NCBI RefSeq assembly: GCF_002005205.3
Contig: NZ_CP019702.2
Span: 62,001-126,000 of the forward strand
Origin: Rhizobium rhizogenes
GTDB lineage: Bacteria; Pseudomonadota; Alphaproteobacteria; Rhizobiales; Rhizobiaceae
Length of the DNA stretch: 64,000 nt
Reading direction: 5' to 3'
This document shows positions 35,006 to 43,519 of this stretch, one piece after another (positions within the stretch are counted from its first letter, which is position 1; every line of letters starts with the position of its first letter). The notes under the pieces were generated by a model, which saw only the letters and a program-made list of their open reading frames with translations, was not told the origin of the DNA and searched no databases. Position numbers and translations under genes: made by a program.

Positions 35006-36151
35006 TTGACTGAGCGATTTGATCATCAGGTTGGGTCCACTTCCGTACCCGTCATTCCCTATGACACATTCGAAGCCGCCGCTCTGTTCCTTGCAACGGG
35101 GCGCTCGCCGGAAGAAGTGCTGCCGAAACTCGGCCTGACAGCCACGGAATGGGATAGGCTGCATGACGCCTACAAGTGGTTTCCCTATTCCCTGGGGGAC
35201 GATTCCAGACGACATTATTTCGGCGGGCTTGACGATGGCGCGATCTGCAGGCTTGTCCTGCCGCCGCGATGGCAGATGGAAGGCGGGGACAAGCCCGATC
35301 TACGCTCGACAGCGTTTGTTCGCGACACCGTGCGCCACAATCCGTATATCGGACCGTTTATCGATTGCGGCTGGCCCTTGACATGGATCGCATCGCACCC
35401 CGAGGCGACGCTGTGCTCTTATACACATGATGGTCGCACCGTATATTTCAACGGCGAGCCGCTGGCTGACCGTAACGGTAACCGGATCGGAGTGGATGTT
35501 GCCAGCTTCAAGGCGGTCGGAGGACGCTGGTTATACGACAAGGGCCATGTGTATGGCCAAGGCAGGTATGGCGTATATCACAGGGCCTACTGGTTTGTGC
35601 TCGAGGGGGCGGATGCCGCGACGTTCGAAGCGCTGAACCTGCGTTATGCCCGCGATAAAAATCAGGCCTATTACATTACCGGCAAGACACTCCGAACCAG
35701 AAGTCCCGGGGCTTTCGAGATCATACCCGATGTCAGGCTGAACTATCGTGACAACAGCTGCGACCTCCTTCACGATGACAGCCACACCGCACGGGACCGT
35801 GAGGCTGTCTACTTCTACGGTGCCCGCCTAAGGGGCGCAAAGCCCGAAGGGTTTCGACACCTGGGGCATGGCTACGCGAAGAACAATGAAAAGGTCTGGT
35901 ATCTCGACGAAAAGAAACTCATCCAAGGCGCAGACGCGGCGACCTTCACAGTACCCGGCCCTGGAGAACCTGATGTGAAGGGCCTCACAAGCGGCCATTT
36001 CGTCACCGACCGCCATCGTCCGTATGTTCGCGGTGAAGCGCGTGACCCGATCGAGTGGTTCGAGGCCTGGCGATCGTTCTTCGAGGCGAGACCGGATATC
36101 AGGGACTGGTGGTGGCACAAGATCGAGAAGACCTTTGCAGCTTCAAGATGA
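35006..36151 (+). CDS. DKNYY-repeat family protein (shorter paralog)
   Basis: A protein of about 381 residues built from beta-rich repeats of the DKNYY family: RYARDKNQAYYITG, GYAKNNEKVWYLDEKK and YDKGHVYGQG, each followed by a phrase such as GADAATFEAL. The family's function is unknown; members are frequent in polymorphic-toxin and immunity neighbourhoods, which is why a protective role is sometimes guessed. No signal peptide is visible, so it is probably cytoplasmic. TTG at 35006 with GGGAG upstream is the likeliest start; the frame is open to 34949. It is clearly paralogous to the larger protein at 36506-38449 over its whole length (shared IGPF, GHVYGQG and terminal WWH motifs), so the pair arose by duplication. 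Confidence 0.72.
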   Translation: MTERFDHQVGSTSVPVIPYDTFEAAALFLATGRSPEEVLPKLGLTATEWDRLHDAYKWFPYSLGDDSRRHYFGGLDDGAICRLVLPPRWQMEGGDKPDLRSTAFVRDTVRHNPYIGPFIDCGWPLTWIASHPEATLCSYTHDGRTVYFNGEPLADRNGNRIGVDVASFKAVGGRWLYDKGHVYGQGRYGVYHRAYWFVLEGADAATFEALNLRYARDKNQAYYITGKTLRTRSPGAFEIIPDVRLNYRDNSCDLLHDDSHTARDREAVYFYGARLRGAKPEGFRHLGHGYAKNNEKVWYLDEKKLIQGADAATFTVPGPGEPDVKGLTSGHFVTDRHRPYVRGEARDPIEWFEAWRSFFEARPDIRDWWWHKIEKTFAASR

Positions 36152-36247
36152 GTTCGGCGGATCAGCAGGAACCTTCCGCAATGGGGGACAATCAGCATCT
36201 CAGGATGGCTTTCGGATTCGACCAGACGAACGCAGGAATGTGCATCA

Positions 36248-36439
36248 ATGAAAATCAATATGACCAAGAGGGAAGCGATGTTCCTGTTTTTGCCCTTGTC
36301 AGCGCTGGCGACCACGGCCGTTTCCTGGTTGGCTGGCGTCTACAGCTTCTCCTGGTTTGTAGGTATTTTCGCTATTTTCGTTGGTGGGAGAGTGTTCATA
36401 CGCAACCACGTAACCATTACCGACAGAGACGAAAAATAA
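36248..36439 (+). CDS. Small two-helix membrane protein
   Basis: A 63-residue protein with two hydrophobic helices (FLFLPLSALATTAVSWLAG and FSWFVGIFAIFVGGRVFI) and a charged tail ending TDRDEK. CAGGAA lies eight bases before the ATG. It sits between the two DKNYY paralogs, in the same direction, 96 bases after the first. No family recognised. A membrane partner or toxin-like role is possible but unsupported. Confidence 0.55.
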   Translation: MKINMTKREAMFLFLPLSALATTAVSWLAGVYSFSWFVGIFAIFVGGRVFIRNHVTITDRDEK

Positions 36440-36505
36440 GGCAAGATAGACAGGCGGACTGGCTGGGAACCATGGCCGGCATTGACACCGTAGATCGGAG
36501 CGGAC

Positions 36506-38449
36506 TTGAGCGGAATGAAGCTGACTGAACTTTTTCCCCTGCCCTATGCCCATTGGTATGCGGCCACTCTTTTTGCCGAAGCTGGATATGCTGCGTCGCA
36601 GATATTCGATCGTCTCAGCATCGACCCCCCGCGCTGGCAACGGTCCAGAGAGCGCTATGGCCAGCTCCATTACGCCAATACAAGTTGGGTCGCGGCTGCG
36701 TTCGGGCGGGACGGGCTTCCCGAGCCCGAACAGGATCGGGCGCTTTTCCAGCATCTGACAGCGAATGACGGTATCGGCCAGCCCGTAACAGAACCCTTCG
36801 GCATGCGCAGGGAGCTTGCGGCTTTGCGGCGCGCAGTCGAAGCCAATCCCCGTATCGGTCCCTTCGCAAATGTCGACTGGATCGCGCATTATATCGGAGA
36901 AAGACGCTTCCCGACCATCCGCTATGTCCACAATGGCTATCAGGTCCATGTCGACGGCGCACCGATCCGCGACCGCAAGGGCGTCCCGCTGGCCGGGATC
37001 GACCCCTTCACCTTTCGACAGCTCGGTGACCGCTGGTTTTGCGACGACGGACATGTCTACGGCCAGGGCGAGACGCCAACGAAGCTCTTCTGGTTCATAG
37101 CCCGTGGCGCCGATCCGGACAGCTTCACCGTACTGAACCAACGTTATGGCGCCGACAGGGCCGCCGGTTACTACATTACCAACCTGCGCCTTCCCACCGA
37201 GGAGCCGGGTACATTCGGGATCGTCGGTTATTATTACGGCAGGGGCCAGAAACCGGGTATCCATATCGAAGAGAGCCACTACGCAAAAGACAGCCGCAAG
37301 GTCTATGCCTACGGCGTCGCGATCGAAGGCGCGGATGCAGCCAGTTTTCATTCCATCGGCGACGAAGGCAGATATTTCGCCGACAGCAAGCATATCTATT
37401 GGCAGAAGAGCCCCGTTCCCGATGCGGACCGCGAGAGCTTTGTCTGCGCATCAGAAGCGGGCCAATATCGCGCTTACGACAAAGAGAGGCCCTATTATGC
37501 CGGGCAACCTCAATCCGTTTCGGCTGAATTCGAGCCCTGGAGCGATTATTTCGAGGCGCATCTGGAGATCACCGACAGCTGGTGGCATCGGGAACAGGCG
37601 CGGAGAACAGCAAGCCCGGCCGTCGTGAATGAGCCGGTTCCGGTCGGCGGCCCCTATTATAGCGACGGAAGCAGGATACTGGTGAGGCCACAACGCCCGC
37701 AGGACAGCGAATGGGTATCGCTCGATCATTTCGACCACGACAGTTTTCGACATATTATCGATGTATTCGGACGGGATCGACATGGTCTTCGCTATTTCTC
37801 ACCCGGCCTCGAACGCTATGGGCATGAGCCTGTGAAGGGAGCCGACGCGGCAAGCTTCGAAAAGCTCGACGGACCCTGGTTCAAGGACAAGCGGCAGGCC
37901 TATTACATTGATAGCGACGCCCCGATGCCGGAGCTTGCCGTCGTCAAAGCCGATATGGCGAGCTTCGAGGTGCTGGGCGACGCCTATGCCCGCGATGCGA
38001 AAGGGCTGATCGTTGAAGGCGTGCGCAAGCGCGGCATCGATAATCCCGCCGCCGTGGAAGCACTCGGCCGCTCTTTCGCCCGAATGGGCGACATTCTGCT
38101 TTATCGCGGCAAGCCCGTCACCAGACCCGGCAAGGTCGACCCTGCCACGGCGCGCGGTGTCCATGACCAGCTTCTGATCGACGCAAAGGGCGAGATGCTG
38201 TTCGGCGGGAGCTACCGCAAGATGATTCCGGGAATTGACCCCGCCACGTTTAATTTCCTCAACCGTGTGTTCGCCGTGGATATGCGCCATCTTTACGCAA
38301 TGACCGATACGGGACTGCAGCTGATGCCGGATATCAATCCCAGCGAAGTCCAGGCTGCCGGCCTCTACGCTATCCGGGTCGGCAACACGAAGTTCCATAT
38401 TTCCGGCGGCACCATGCGGCAGTCTCCATTTGAGGAGATGAGCGGATAA
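36506..38449 (+). CDS. DKNYY-repeat family protein (longer paralog)
   Basis: A 647-residue protein. Residues 1-375 align by eye with the protein at 35006-36151 (IGPFANVDWIAHYIG, DDGHVYGQG, GYYITNLRLPTEEPGTFGI, terminal DSWWHREQ), and about 270 further residues add more repeats (GPWFKDKRQAYYIDSD, GDAYARDAKGLIVEG, FLNRVFAVDMRHLYAMTD). Modules of 45-60 residues alternate a GADxASF phrase with a Tyr-rich strand pair, which predicts a beta-propeller or solenoid fold. GGAG five bases before TTG at 36506 favours that start; an ATG at 36515 is also possible. No signal peptide. The function is unknown. Confidence 0.72.
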   Translation: MSGMKLTELFPLPYAHWYAATLFAEAGYAASQIFDRLSIDPPRWQRSRERYGQLHYANTSWVAAAFGRDGLPEPEQDRALFQHLTANDGIGQPVTEPFGMRRELAALRRAVEANPRIGPFANVDWIAHYIGERRFPTIRYVHNGYQVHVDGAPIRDRKGVPLAGIDPFTFRQLGDRWFCDDGHVYGQGETPTKLFWFIARGADPDSFTVLNQRYGADRAAGYYITNLRLPTEEPGTFGIVGYYYGRGQKPGIHIEESHYAKDSRKVYAYGVAIEGADAASFHSIGDEGRYFADSKHIYWQKSPVPDADRESFVCASEAGQYRAYDKERPYYAGQPQSVSAEFEPWSDYFEAHLEITDSWWHREQARRTASPAVVNEPVPVGGPYYSDGSRILVRPQRPQDSEWVSLDHFDHDSFRHIIDVFGRDRHGLRYFSPGLERYGHEPVKGADAASFEKLDGPWFKDKRQAYYIDSDAPMPELAVVKADMASFEVLGDAYARDAKGLIVEGVRKRGIDNPAAVEALGRSFARMGDILLYRGKPVTRPGKVDPATARGVHDQLLIDAKGEMLFGGSYRKMIPGIDPATFNFLNRVFAVDMRHLYAMTDTGLQLMPDINPSEVQAAGLYAIRVGNTKFHISGGTMRQSPFEEMSG

Positions 38450-38489
38450 ATGGTCGCCACCCTATCGACCGATATTCCATGGCAGCCCT

Positions 38490-39419
38490 TCAATAATGGA
38501 GGGCTGCGCGTGTAGGCGCTATAGCCGTAAAGCGTGCGGCGCTGAAATCGTGAAGGCACCGGAGCACGTCTTGCAACTTGTCGGCGCTAAGTCGAAAATC
38601 GCTCTTTGCAAGCCGGTAGAGACAACCACCTCGCGCAAACACCAGATCACCACCGTCCCACTCGGCCCAATCCGTTTCCGGCAGGTCAAGGAGCAGCATT
38701 CCGTCCCGATCAACCACACGGTAATCCAGCCCGTACCACGCCTTCTGGCTGCGACCGATCGAGTGGAGAATCATCTGGAGCCGCCGGCCATTCGCGCCTA
38801 CCTTTTCGAGAACACGTGATTTGCTGAAGCTGTAAAGGGCCGAGGCATTCAAACCATTGGTCTGACCCTCGCCATGTTCAGCCACCCGCCAGCCTTCGCG
38901 TTCACGCATATAGCCGTTGACGGGCTCGTCCTCTCCCCGGCCCGACCATTCTCCACACGGTTTGACGTGCATCCCCCGCTTCAGCCTGAATCCTTTGGCC
39001 AGCTGGAAGCTGGCATCATCGCCGATTGAATGATTGAGAAGCAGCGTTTTCTCGCTCTCGAAAATACCGCCGCCGCCCCAGGCGTCCCCCTTCGGCCACA
39101 GCGCCAGGGCCGTGAAAAATGGAGGCTTCGATATGGCCGTCCAGCTGCCGTATGGCGCGCGGTTGGTGGCAGCGAAATAGACCAGCAGCTCACCAGATGG
39201 AGAAAGATCGCAACGTCTTTCGTAAATCCGCCCTTTCAACCATTGCCCATGTTCAAAGGTATCGTTGCGCAGGTCCCAACGAATGAGCTGCACCTGACGG
39301 CTTGGCCCACGACGAAATATGACACCTGTTCTCGCTGACCGCGCCAGGATCGCATATAGTCTCGGCGCAGCGGGCACGCCGGCTTTCTCCGGAGCGGAAC
39401 TACCTGTCTCGACGGTCAA
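38490..39419 (-). CDS. Conserved hypothetical protein (beta-rich)
   Basis: A 309-residue soluble protein. The N-terminal half has FRRGPSRQVQLIRWDLRND and GRIYERRCDLSPSGELLVYF, a pattern I have seen in uncharacterised bacterial proteins without a named domain. Repeated Trp/Gly strands suggest a beta-propeller-like fold. It has no signal peptide or membrane segment and converges with the DKNYY gene, their stops being only 40 bases apart. The first 25 codons are weakly protein-like, so the true start may be an internal codon. It may be functionally tied to the DKNYY proteins, but that is only proximity. Confidence 0.6.
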   Translation of the reverse strand: MTVETGSSAPEKAGVPAAPRLYAILARSARTGVIFRRGPSRQVQLIRWDLRNDTFEHGQWLKGRIYERRCDLSPSGELLVYFAATNRAPYGSWTAISKPPFFTALALWPKGDAWGGGGIFESEKTLLLNHSIGDDASFQLAKGFRLKRGMHVKPCGEWSGRGEDEPVNGYMREREGWRVAEHGEGQTNGLNASALYSFSKSRVLEKVGANGRRLQMILHSIGRSQKAWYGLDYRVVDRDGMLLLDLPETDWAEWDGGDLVFARGGCLYRLAKSDFRLSADKLQDVLRCLHDFSAARFTAIAPTRAALHY

Positions 39420-39563
39420 TGGAGCTGCACCCTTCCGACAATATTTCTGCCATTATAACTGCCTCGACACCGCCGTCGACCGCCGATGCCTCGACTGGAC
39501 CCACAACTTCATCACGCCGGAAGCGGAATAGACAACGCTCTTATCCGAAACCTTGAATGCGGC

Positions 39564-39869
39564 TCAATTCAGCAGCACCAGGACCGTTCCTGCACAAAGG
39601 GAAAACAATCCGAGAGAAAGGCTGGGGATGATCAGCGCCGCACGTTGATGGCCTCGGATTTTCATCGCGATCGCGAGAATTTGCGCGACAATAAGCACAG
39701 GTATGCCTGCTCTGTAGGAGATGTCATAAAGCCCGACGATCAGATTGCGTCGGGCCGGGTCGGAAGGCCATTCCGAAAAACCAAGCGCCAGAGGCGACAA
39801 ATACCAGACTGCGCCGAGGATAAAGGCAACAACCGTGGTAGCGAAGAGGAATACTGTCACCGACCTCAT
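39564..39869 (-). CDS. Small membrane protein of unknown function
   Basis: A 101-residue protein with three hydrophobic segments (FATTVVAFILGAVWYLSP, GIPVLIVAQILAIAM, and LIIPSLSLGLFSLCAGTVLV). AGGACA lies just before the ATG, and the ATG overlaps the TGA of the exported-protein gene upstream (ATGA), so the two are co-translated. No family recognised. It may anchor or partner the exported protein. Confidence 0.65.
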   Translation of the reverse strand: MRSVTVFLFATTVVAFILGAVWYLSPLALGFSEWPSDPARRNLIVGLYDISYRAGIPVLIVAQILAIAMKIRGHQRAALIIPSLSLGLFSLCAGTVLVLLN

Positions 39870-40462
39870 TTGCTGTCCTGAATAAAGGCTTCAATCGCGG
39901 CTTCCGACAACCCGATAATGCGGCCGGCAGCAAATCGCCGCACGGAAAAGGCGCTTTCGTCACGGTTTTCGAAAGCCAGATCAAAAGTAGAAGAAAATAT
40001 CCGTGCCCATCCCTCATCATACACGGTACCACCGACGTGGATTATGCTCATTGATGGCCAGTCGACCTGTTGTCGGGTCTCCGGGTCAATGACCATGGCA
40101 CTGCCGACGCGAATCTCCCGTGTGACAAACATCCCAGACGCATGGCCTGAAACGGGTTCCAGCCTGAAACTATAAGTGCCGCCCTCGGGATAGACGAATT
40201 CTACGATCGACGCCGGTGAAGAAACTTTAACCCGGAATTCTTTTTCGTAAGCGTTCGCACTGCCTTCGGTCTCCAGCAAGCGCCAGTCGCGGCCGGAAAT
40301 CGGCCGGGCGGCAACGATAACTGCACCACCCTTTGTAAGCATCGGCTCGTCGACAGCGATACGCAAACGGGTCGATAGCTGCTGTTCGCCCGCATGGCCA
40401 ATTGTGCTCAAGGCCGTAATCCCAGCAACCAAATGAGCCAGGCCGATAAATACCTTAGACAA
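39866..40462 (-). CDS. Exported protein of unknown function (TTG start)
   Basis: A protein of about 198 residues. The frame is open to 40783, but GGGAGG four to five bases before a TTG at 40462 gives a product opening with a good signal peptide (SKVFIGLAHLVAGITALSTI, cleavage after GHA), so I place the start there. The mature domain is beta-rich (LRIAVDEPMLTKGGAVIVAA, then GGTYSFRLEPVSGHASGMFV) and ends in an acidic helix. No domain recognised. It is coupled to a small membrane protein and is divergent from the curlin genes, so an envelope role near the curlin system is possible. Confidence 0.6.
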   Translation of the reverse strand: MSKVFIGLAHLVAGITALSTIGHAGEQQLSTRLRIAVDEPMLTKGGAVIVAARPISGRDWRLLETEGSANAYEKEFRVKVSSPASIVEFVYPEGGTYSFRLEPVSGHASGMFVTREIRVGSAMVIDPETRQQVDWPSMSIIHVGGTVYDEGWARIFSSTFDLAFENRDESAFSVRRFAAGRIIGLSEAAIEAFIQDSK

Positions 40463-40815
40463 TAAACCTCCCGGTCCCGTCAAAAGTGATCTAAGTCCGC
40501 TGCCATATAATCGTCGATCATTGACACCGCAGCAAGCCTGAAGAATTTCCCGGCTCTTGCTGTGATCACAATGACAGACTGGTTGCGGCCAAAGGATCAT
40601 GCATGGCATTCCGGCTGCTCTCTCACGCTGATTAAGGACGGCCGAAAACAATCGACTGAACGTCACCTCAAACTGGCCCCCTGAAAACCACGACGCAGGC
40701 GCCGTTCCCCCGCCAATGAACCCCGACTGAATAATCTCTTCAGCTTCCGTTCCAGCGGAACCGTCTAGAACAAAGACGTTCAACCGCGGTCTTATCCGCC
40801 TGAGGAGACACAGTC
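40463..40815. promoter_or_regulatory. Divergent intergenic region upstream of the curlin cluster
   Basis: About 350 bases between an exported-protein gene (minus) and the first curlin gene (plus). It must hold both promoters. The minus-strand reading frame runs through it but lacks signals, and the deduced sequence is not protein-like. I see no clear palindrome or standard promoter pair. Confidence 0.4.
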
Positions 40816-41253
40816 ATGATCCGGAAGTCTTTCATTGCAAGTGCACTCGTCGCTCTCGTTGGCATCGCTGCCGCGGCACCCGCCATGGCCAATGATGTGC
40901 GCATCGAACAATATGGCTGGTCCAACTCTGCCGGTGGCGCGCAGGAAGGATATGGCAACCGGATCCGCACCTATCAGGACGGCGGTTATAACCGGATTGT
41001 CGGCCACCAATATGGTCGCCACAACCTTTCAGCAGTCGGTCAGGAGGGGCATGACAATTACGGCTCCTCCTATCAGAACGGCAACCGCAACGTGGCGGGC
41101 ATCGGGCAGTTCGGCTCCAGCCACACCACCATCCTTACCCAGGATGGCAATGGCAACATCGCCGCCGGTGTTCAGGTGGGCCGGGGCTGCAGCGCCAATG
41201 TGAGCCAGGGCGGCAACGACAATGTCGCGGCCTTTGTGCAGGCCTGCCCTTAA
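40816..41253 (+). CDS. Curlin-type amyloid subunit (CsgA/CsgB-like)
   Basis: A 145-residue secreted protein with a signal peptide (SFIASALVALVGIAAAAPAM, cleavage after AMA). The mature part is made of curlin repeats with the X6-Q-X-G-X2-N-X-A/I pattern: RIEQYGWSNSA, VGHQYGRHNLSAVGQEGHDN, IGQFGSSHTTILTQDGNGN, VSQGGNDNVAAFVQ. Such repeats stack into amyloid fibres on the cell surface and support biofilm. GAGGAGACACAGTC precedes the ATG. It is followed by csgH and a second curlin. Two cysteines in the C-terminal part (GCSAN, QACP) are unusual for CsgA and could form a disulfide. Confidence 0.88.
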   Translation: MIRKSFIASALVALVGIAAAAPAMANDVRIEQYGWSNSAGGAQEGYGNRIRTYQDGGYNRIVGHQYGRHNLSAVGQEGHDNYGSSYQNGNRNVAGIGQFGSSHTTILTQDGNGNIAAGVQVGRGCSANVSQGGNDNVAAFVQACP

Positions 41254-41311
41254 GCAGCCATGCGCGGTGATGTGAAACGTTGTTGAGATCAGATCATCAG
41301 GGAGACTTGCC

Positions 41312-41710
41312 ATGCCCGATAACATCAGACATCCGCGCCGCCTGACGGCAATCCTTGCGCTGGCACTGCTTCCTTTCGGTGCCGTCGCGGCCATGTCGAC
41401 CGCAAAAGATGCGACCGATGGGCAGTTTTGCGAGATCAAGGCAACACCGCAGGCCGGCATGATGAGGCTGGAGGCCCTTGCCAAGGGTGGCACCGGTGCC
41501 GGTGGAACCTACAACTTTCACGTCGAAAAATCAGGAAACGGCGGCCGCTCCGCCATCAATCAGGGTGGCGACTTCGAGGCCGCCGCCGGACGATCGCAAC
41601 TGCTGAGCTCGGTGACGCTGGATGCAAAGGGAGCCCGCTACAGGGCGGTGCTGGATCTTGTGATCGAAGGCAGGACTTTCAGTTGCAGCAGGCAGGTCGG
41701 CACCGATTAG
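41312..41710 (+). CDS. csgH: Curli assembly chaperone CsgH
   Basis: A 132-residue periplasmic protein with a signal segment (LTAILALALLPFGAVAAMS). The mature domain shows the alphaproteobacterial CsgH pattern: an early CEIKATPQAG, then GGTYNFHVEKSGNGGRSAIN with QGGDF, and a final strand ending in FSCSRQ; the two cysteines probably pair. CsgH suppresses premature curlin polymerisation in the periplasm. GGGAGACTTGCC precedes the ATG. It lies between two curlin genes and is followed by an intrinsic terminator. Confidence 0.85.
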   Translation: MPDNIRHPRRLTAILALALLPFGAVAAMSTAKDATDGQFCEIKATPQAGMMRLEALAKGGTGAGGTYNFHVEKSGNGGRSAINQGGDFEAAAGRSQLLSSVTLDAKGARYRAVLDLVIEGRTFSCSRQVGTD

Positions 41711-41743
41711 CCTGCCGGCATGTCGTGGATTTCCCACCAGAGA

Positions 41744-41770
41744 GGGCGCCGGTTCAGGCGCCCCTTTTCT
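41744..41770 (+). terminator. Intrinsic terminator after csgH
   Basis: GGGCGCC and GGCGCCC pair around GGTTCA, and the stem is followed by C and a T-rich tract (TTTTCT). It would end the first curlin-csgH transcript, so the second curlin gene at 41880 may have its own promoter. Confidence 0.75.
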
Positions 41771-41879
41771 TGATCGTGCCGGAACGACTGAACGACGTGT
41801 GAATGGGCAATTCCGGTCGGGTTCAGTTGCGGGATGCGACAGTGGATCATCGGCACGGCGCTAACAGATGGAGATCAGG

Positions 41880-42293
41880 ATGACCCGCAACATATTGAAA
41901 CTTCTCACCGTCACTCTGCTTGTCGGCGCCATTGCACCCGTGGGATTTGCAGCGCCCGCCCATGCCGGCGGCCGGATCTCCTTCAACCTCGCGCCCGGTA
42001 ACGCGGCAGATGGGGACCTTCTTTCAACCGGGCTGCGCGCCTATTCGCTCTATCGTGGCTTAAAGGATGCCGACATCCGGCAGCTGGGCCGGGGCAATGC
42101 GGCGGGCATCGCCCAGAATGGCGGCGGCAATCTCGGCTTCATCCGGCAGCGAGGCGACGGTCACGCCGCAACCTTGCAGCAGAATGGCAACAACAATGCC
42201 TATGGCATTTTCCAGTATGGGCGCAACACGCAGACCAATGTGGTGCAGGATGGCGATAACGGCAGCGGCGTGACCTTCAGTTATGGCTGGTGA
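41880..42293 (+). CDS. Second curlin-type subunit (CsgA/CsgB-like)
   Basis: A protein of about 137 residues. Signal peptide: ILKLLTVTLLVGAIAPVGFA, cleavage near AHA. The mature part holds curlin repeats (IRQLGRGNAAGIAQNGGGN, IRQRGDGHAATLQQNGNNN, IFQYGRNTQTNVVQDGDN), with a non-repeat linker of about 35 residues before them. I choose the ATG at 41880 because GGAG lies six bases before it; an ATG at 41868 is in frame. The linker and only about three and a half repeats suggest a nucleator (CsgB-like) rather than the main subunit, but this is inference. The ribosome site and spacing are good. Confidence 0.85.
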   Translation: MTRNILKLLTVTLLVGAIAPVGFAAPAHAGGRISFNLAPGNAADGDLLSTGLRAYSLYRGLKDADIRQLGRGNAAGIAQNGGGNLGFIRQRGDGHAATLQQNGNNNAYGIFQYGRNTQTNVVQDGDNGSGVTFSYGW

Positions 42294-42340
42294 GGCAGCC
42301 CAAGGGCGGATTATCCCACCGTGTTTCGGCCGGAGCGAGC

Positions 42341-43336
42341 TCAATCCGCCAGGGTGGCCAGAATCTCTCCCTCTCTGCCCTGCACGAGGCTGCCGGGCGA
42401 TACCGGCCGGGGATCGGCGTCGGGCAGAGGCGGGCTGAGCAGCCAAGCCGCCGGATAATCTTTCCGAAGGTGCCGGGGATTATAGCGAACATGGGTTCCG
42501 GCCGCATGGCGGCGGGTTCCGAGCATTGCCTCCTTTGACAGGACCGCGCTTTTGATTTCGTGGAGTTTTCGTTCGTCATCAAGGGCAATCGTCGCATCGG
42601 AGAGATCGAAATTGTCGATATGAACGATCCGGTCCCGTGGCGTATCGAGAACCCATCTGTCGGAATCGACGAAGCCGTCGATATAGACATTGCCGGTGGA
42701 AGCGCGCAGGGACGTTCCTTCCGGCAGAGTGATGCCATCAACGACATTGCCATCGGCAAGAATGCATCTGCTGAAGGCGGATATGCCGCCATCGGCCCGC
42801 AGATCGAATTCCACCGGCCGGGTCGCGTCGCAACGCCAGCCGCTCTGGGTGGTTACGCCATTGCCGGTTATCCGCATGTTGTCGGGGGTGAAGCCGACCG
42901 TTTCGTAGTTGTCGTTGGTTTTTATCGCGATATAGCGGGCGATTTCGACGGCATCGATATCCGCAACGCGCACGGGATGCGGAAACACCGCCCGGCTGAA
43001 GGCATCCCTGGTATTGGCAATGGCCAGTTCGAGTTTCGTGCCTTTGGGCATATCGATCTGGCCAAGCCGGGTTGGTTCAAGCAGTTCCGGCCGGTAGTTT
43101 GCCGTCCTCTCTCTGTCATAGGCCCGCATCTCGAGACAAAACCCGGCGATCTGCCATAGGGTGAAAACCGCGATGGCGGTCACCAGCCCGTAGGGCAGGA
43201 TCGCCGGGCGCTTCCAGCGACCGCTCGCATACCGAATGAGCAGCCCCAGCGTCCAGACGGCCCAGACAAAGGTCGTGGCAAGAAGGAAGGCGACAAGAAG
43301 CACCGCTTCGACGGACGGGAGTGCGACAGGGATCAT
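42341..43336 (-). CDS. Membrane-anchored protein of unknown function
   Basis: A 331-residue protein with two N-terminal membrane helices (VEAVLLVAFLLATTFVWAVW and YGLVTAIAVFTLWQIAGFCL) and a long soluble domain. The soluble part contains a run of short beta strands (NVVDGITLPEGTSLRASTGN, then VYIDGFVDSDRWVLDT) that suggests a right-handed beta-helix or a similar stacked fold. No domain recognised. It converges with the second curlin gene, 47 bases away, and stands alone. Its soluble part should face the periplasm. Confidence 0.6.
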   Translation of the reverse strand: MIPVALPSVEAVLLVAFLLATTFVWAVWTLGLLIRYASGRWKRPAILPYGLVTAIAVFTLWQIAGFCLEMRAYDRERTANYRPELLEPTRLGQIDMPKGTKLELAIANTRDAFSRAVFPHPVRVADIDAVEIARYIAIKTNDNYETVGFTPDNMRITGNGVTTQSGWRCDATRPVEFDLRADGGISAFSRCILADGNVVDGITLPEGTSLRASTGNVYIDGFVDSDRWVLDTPRDRIVHIDNFDLSDATIALDDERKLHEIKSAVLSKEAMLGTRRHAAGTHVRYNPRHLRKDYPAAWLLSPPLPDADPRPVSPGSLVQGREGEILATLAD

Positions 43337-43519
43337 GCGAATAATGGCCTTGGGCGGATCGTTTCCGATCCCGGGATATCCCGAAGCTTTAGCGCATAAG
43401 AGGTGTTTTCTTCAACTCGCGGATTGCGATCTCTCCCAGCCGCCGGCGCTCATGCGTTATCCGTGCGAGACCAGGCGGCGCCATAAGGCGGCCGCATGGT
43501 CAGCGCGACTTGACGGACA

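Noticed and set aside
40816..42293. Repeated sequence in the curlin genes considered as a DNA repeat or CRISPR-like array
   Set aside because: The repeats are protein-level curlin modules with varying DNA sequence, inside open frames with signal peptides; there are no conserved spacers or direct DNA repeats.
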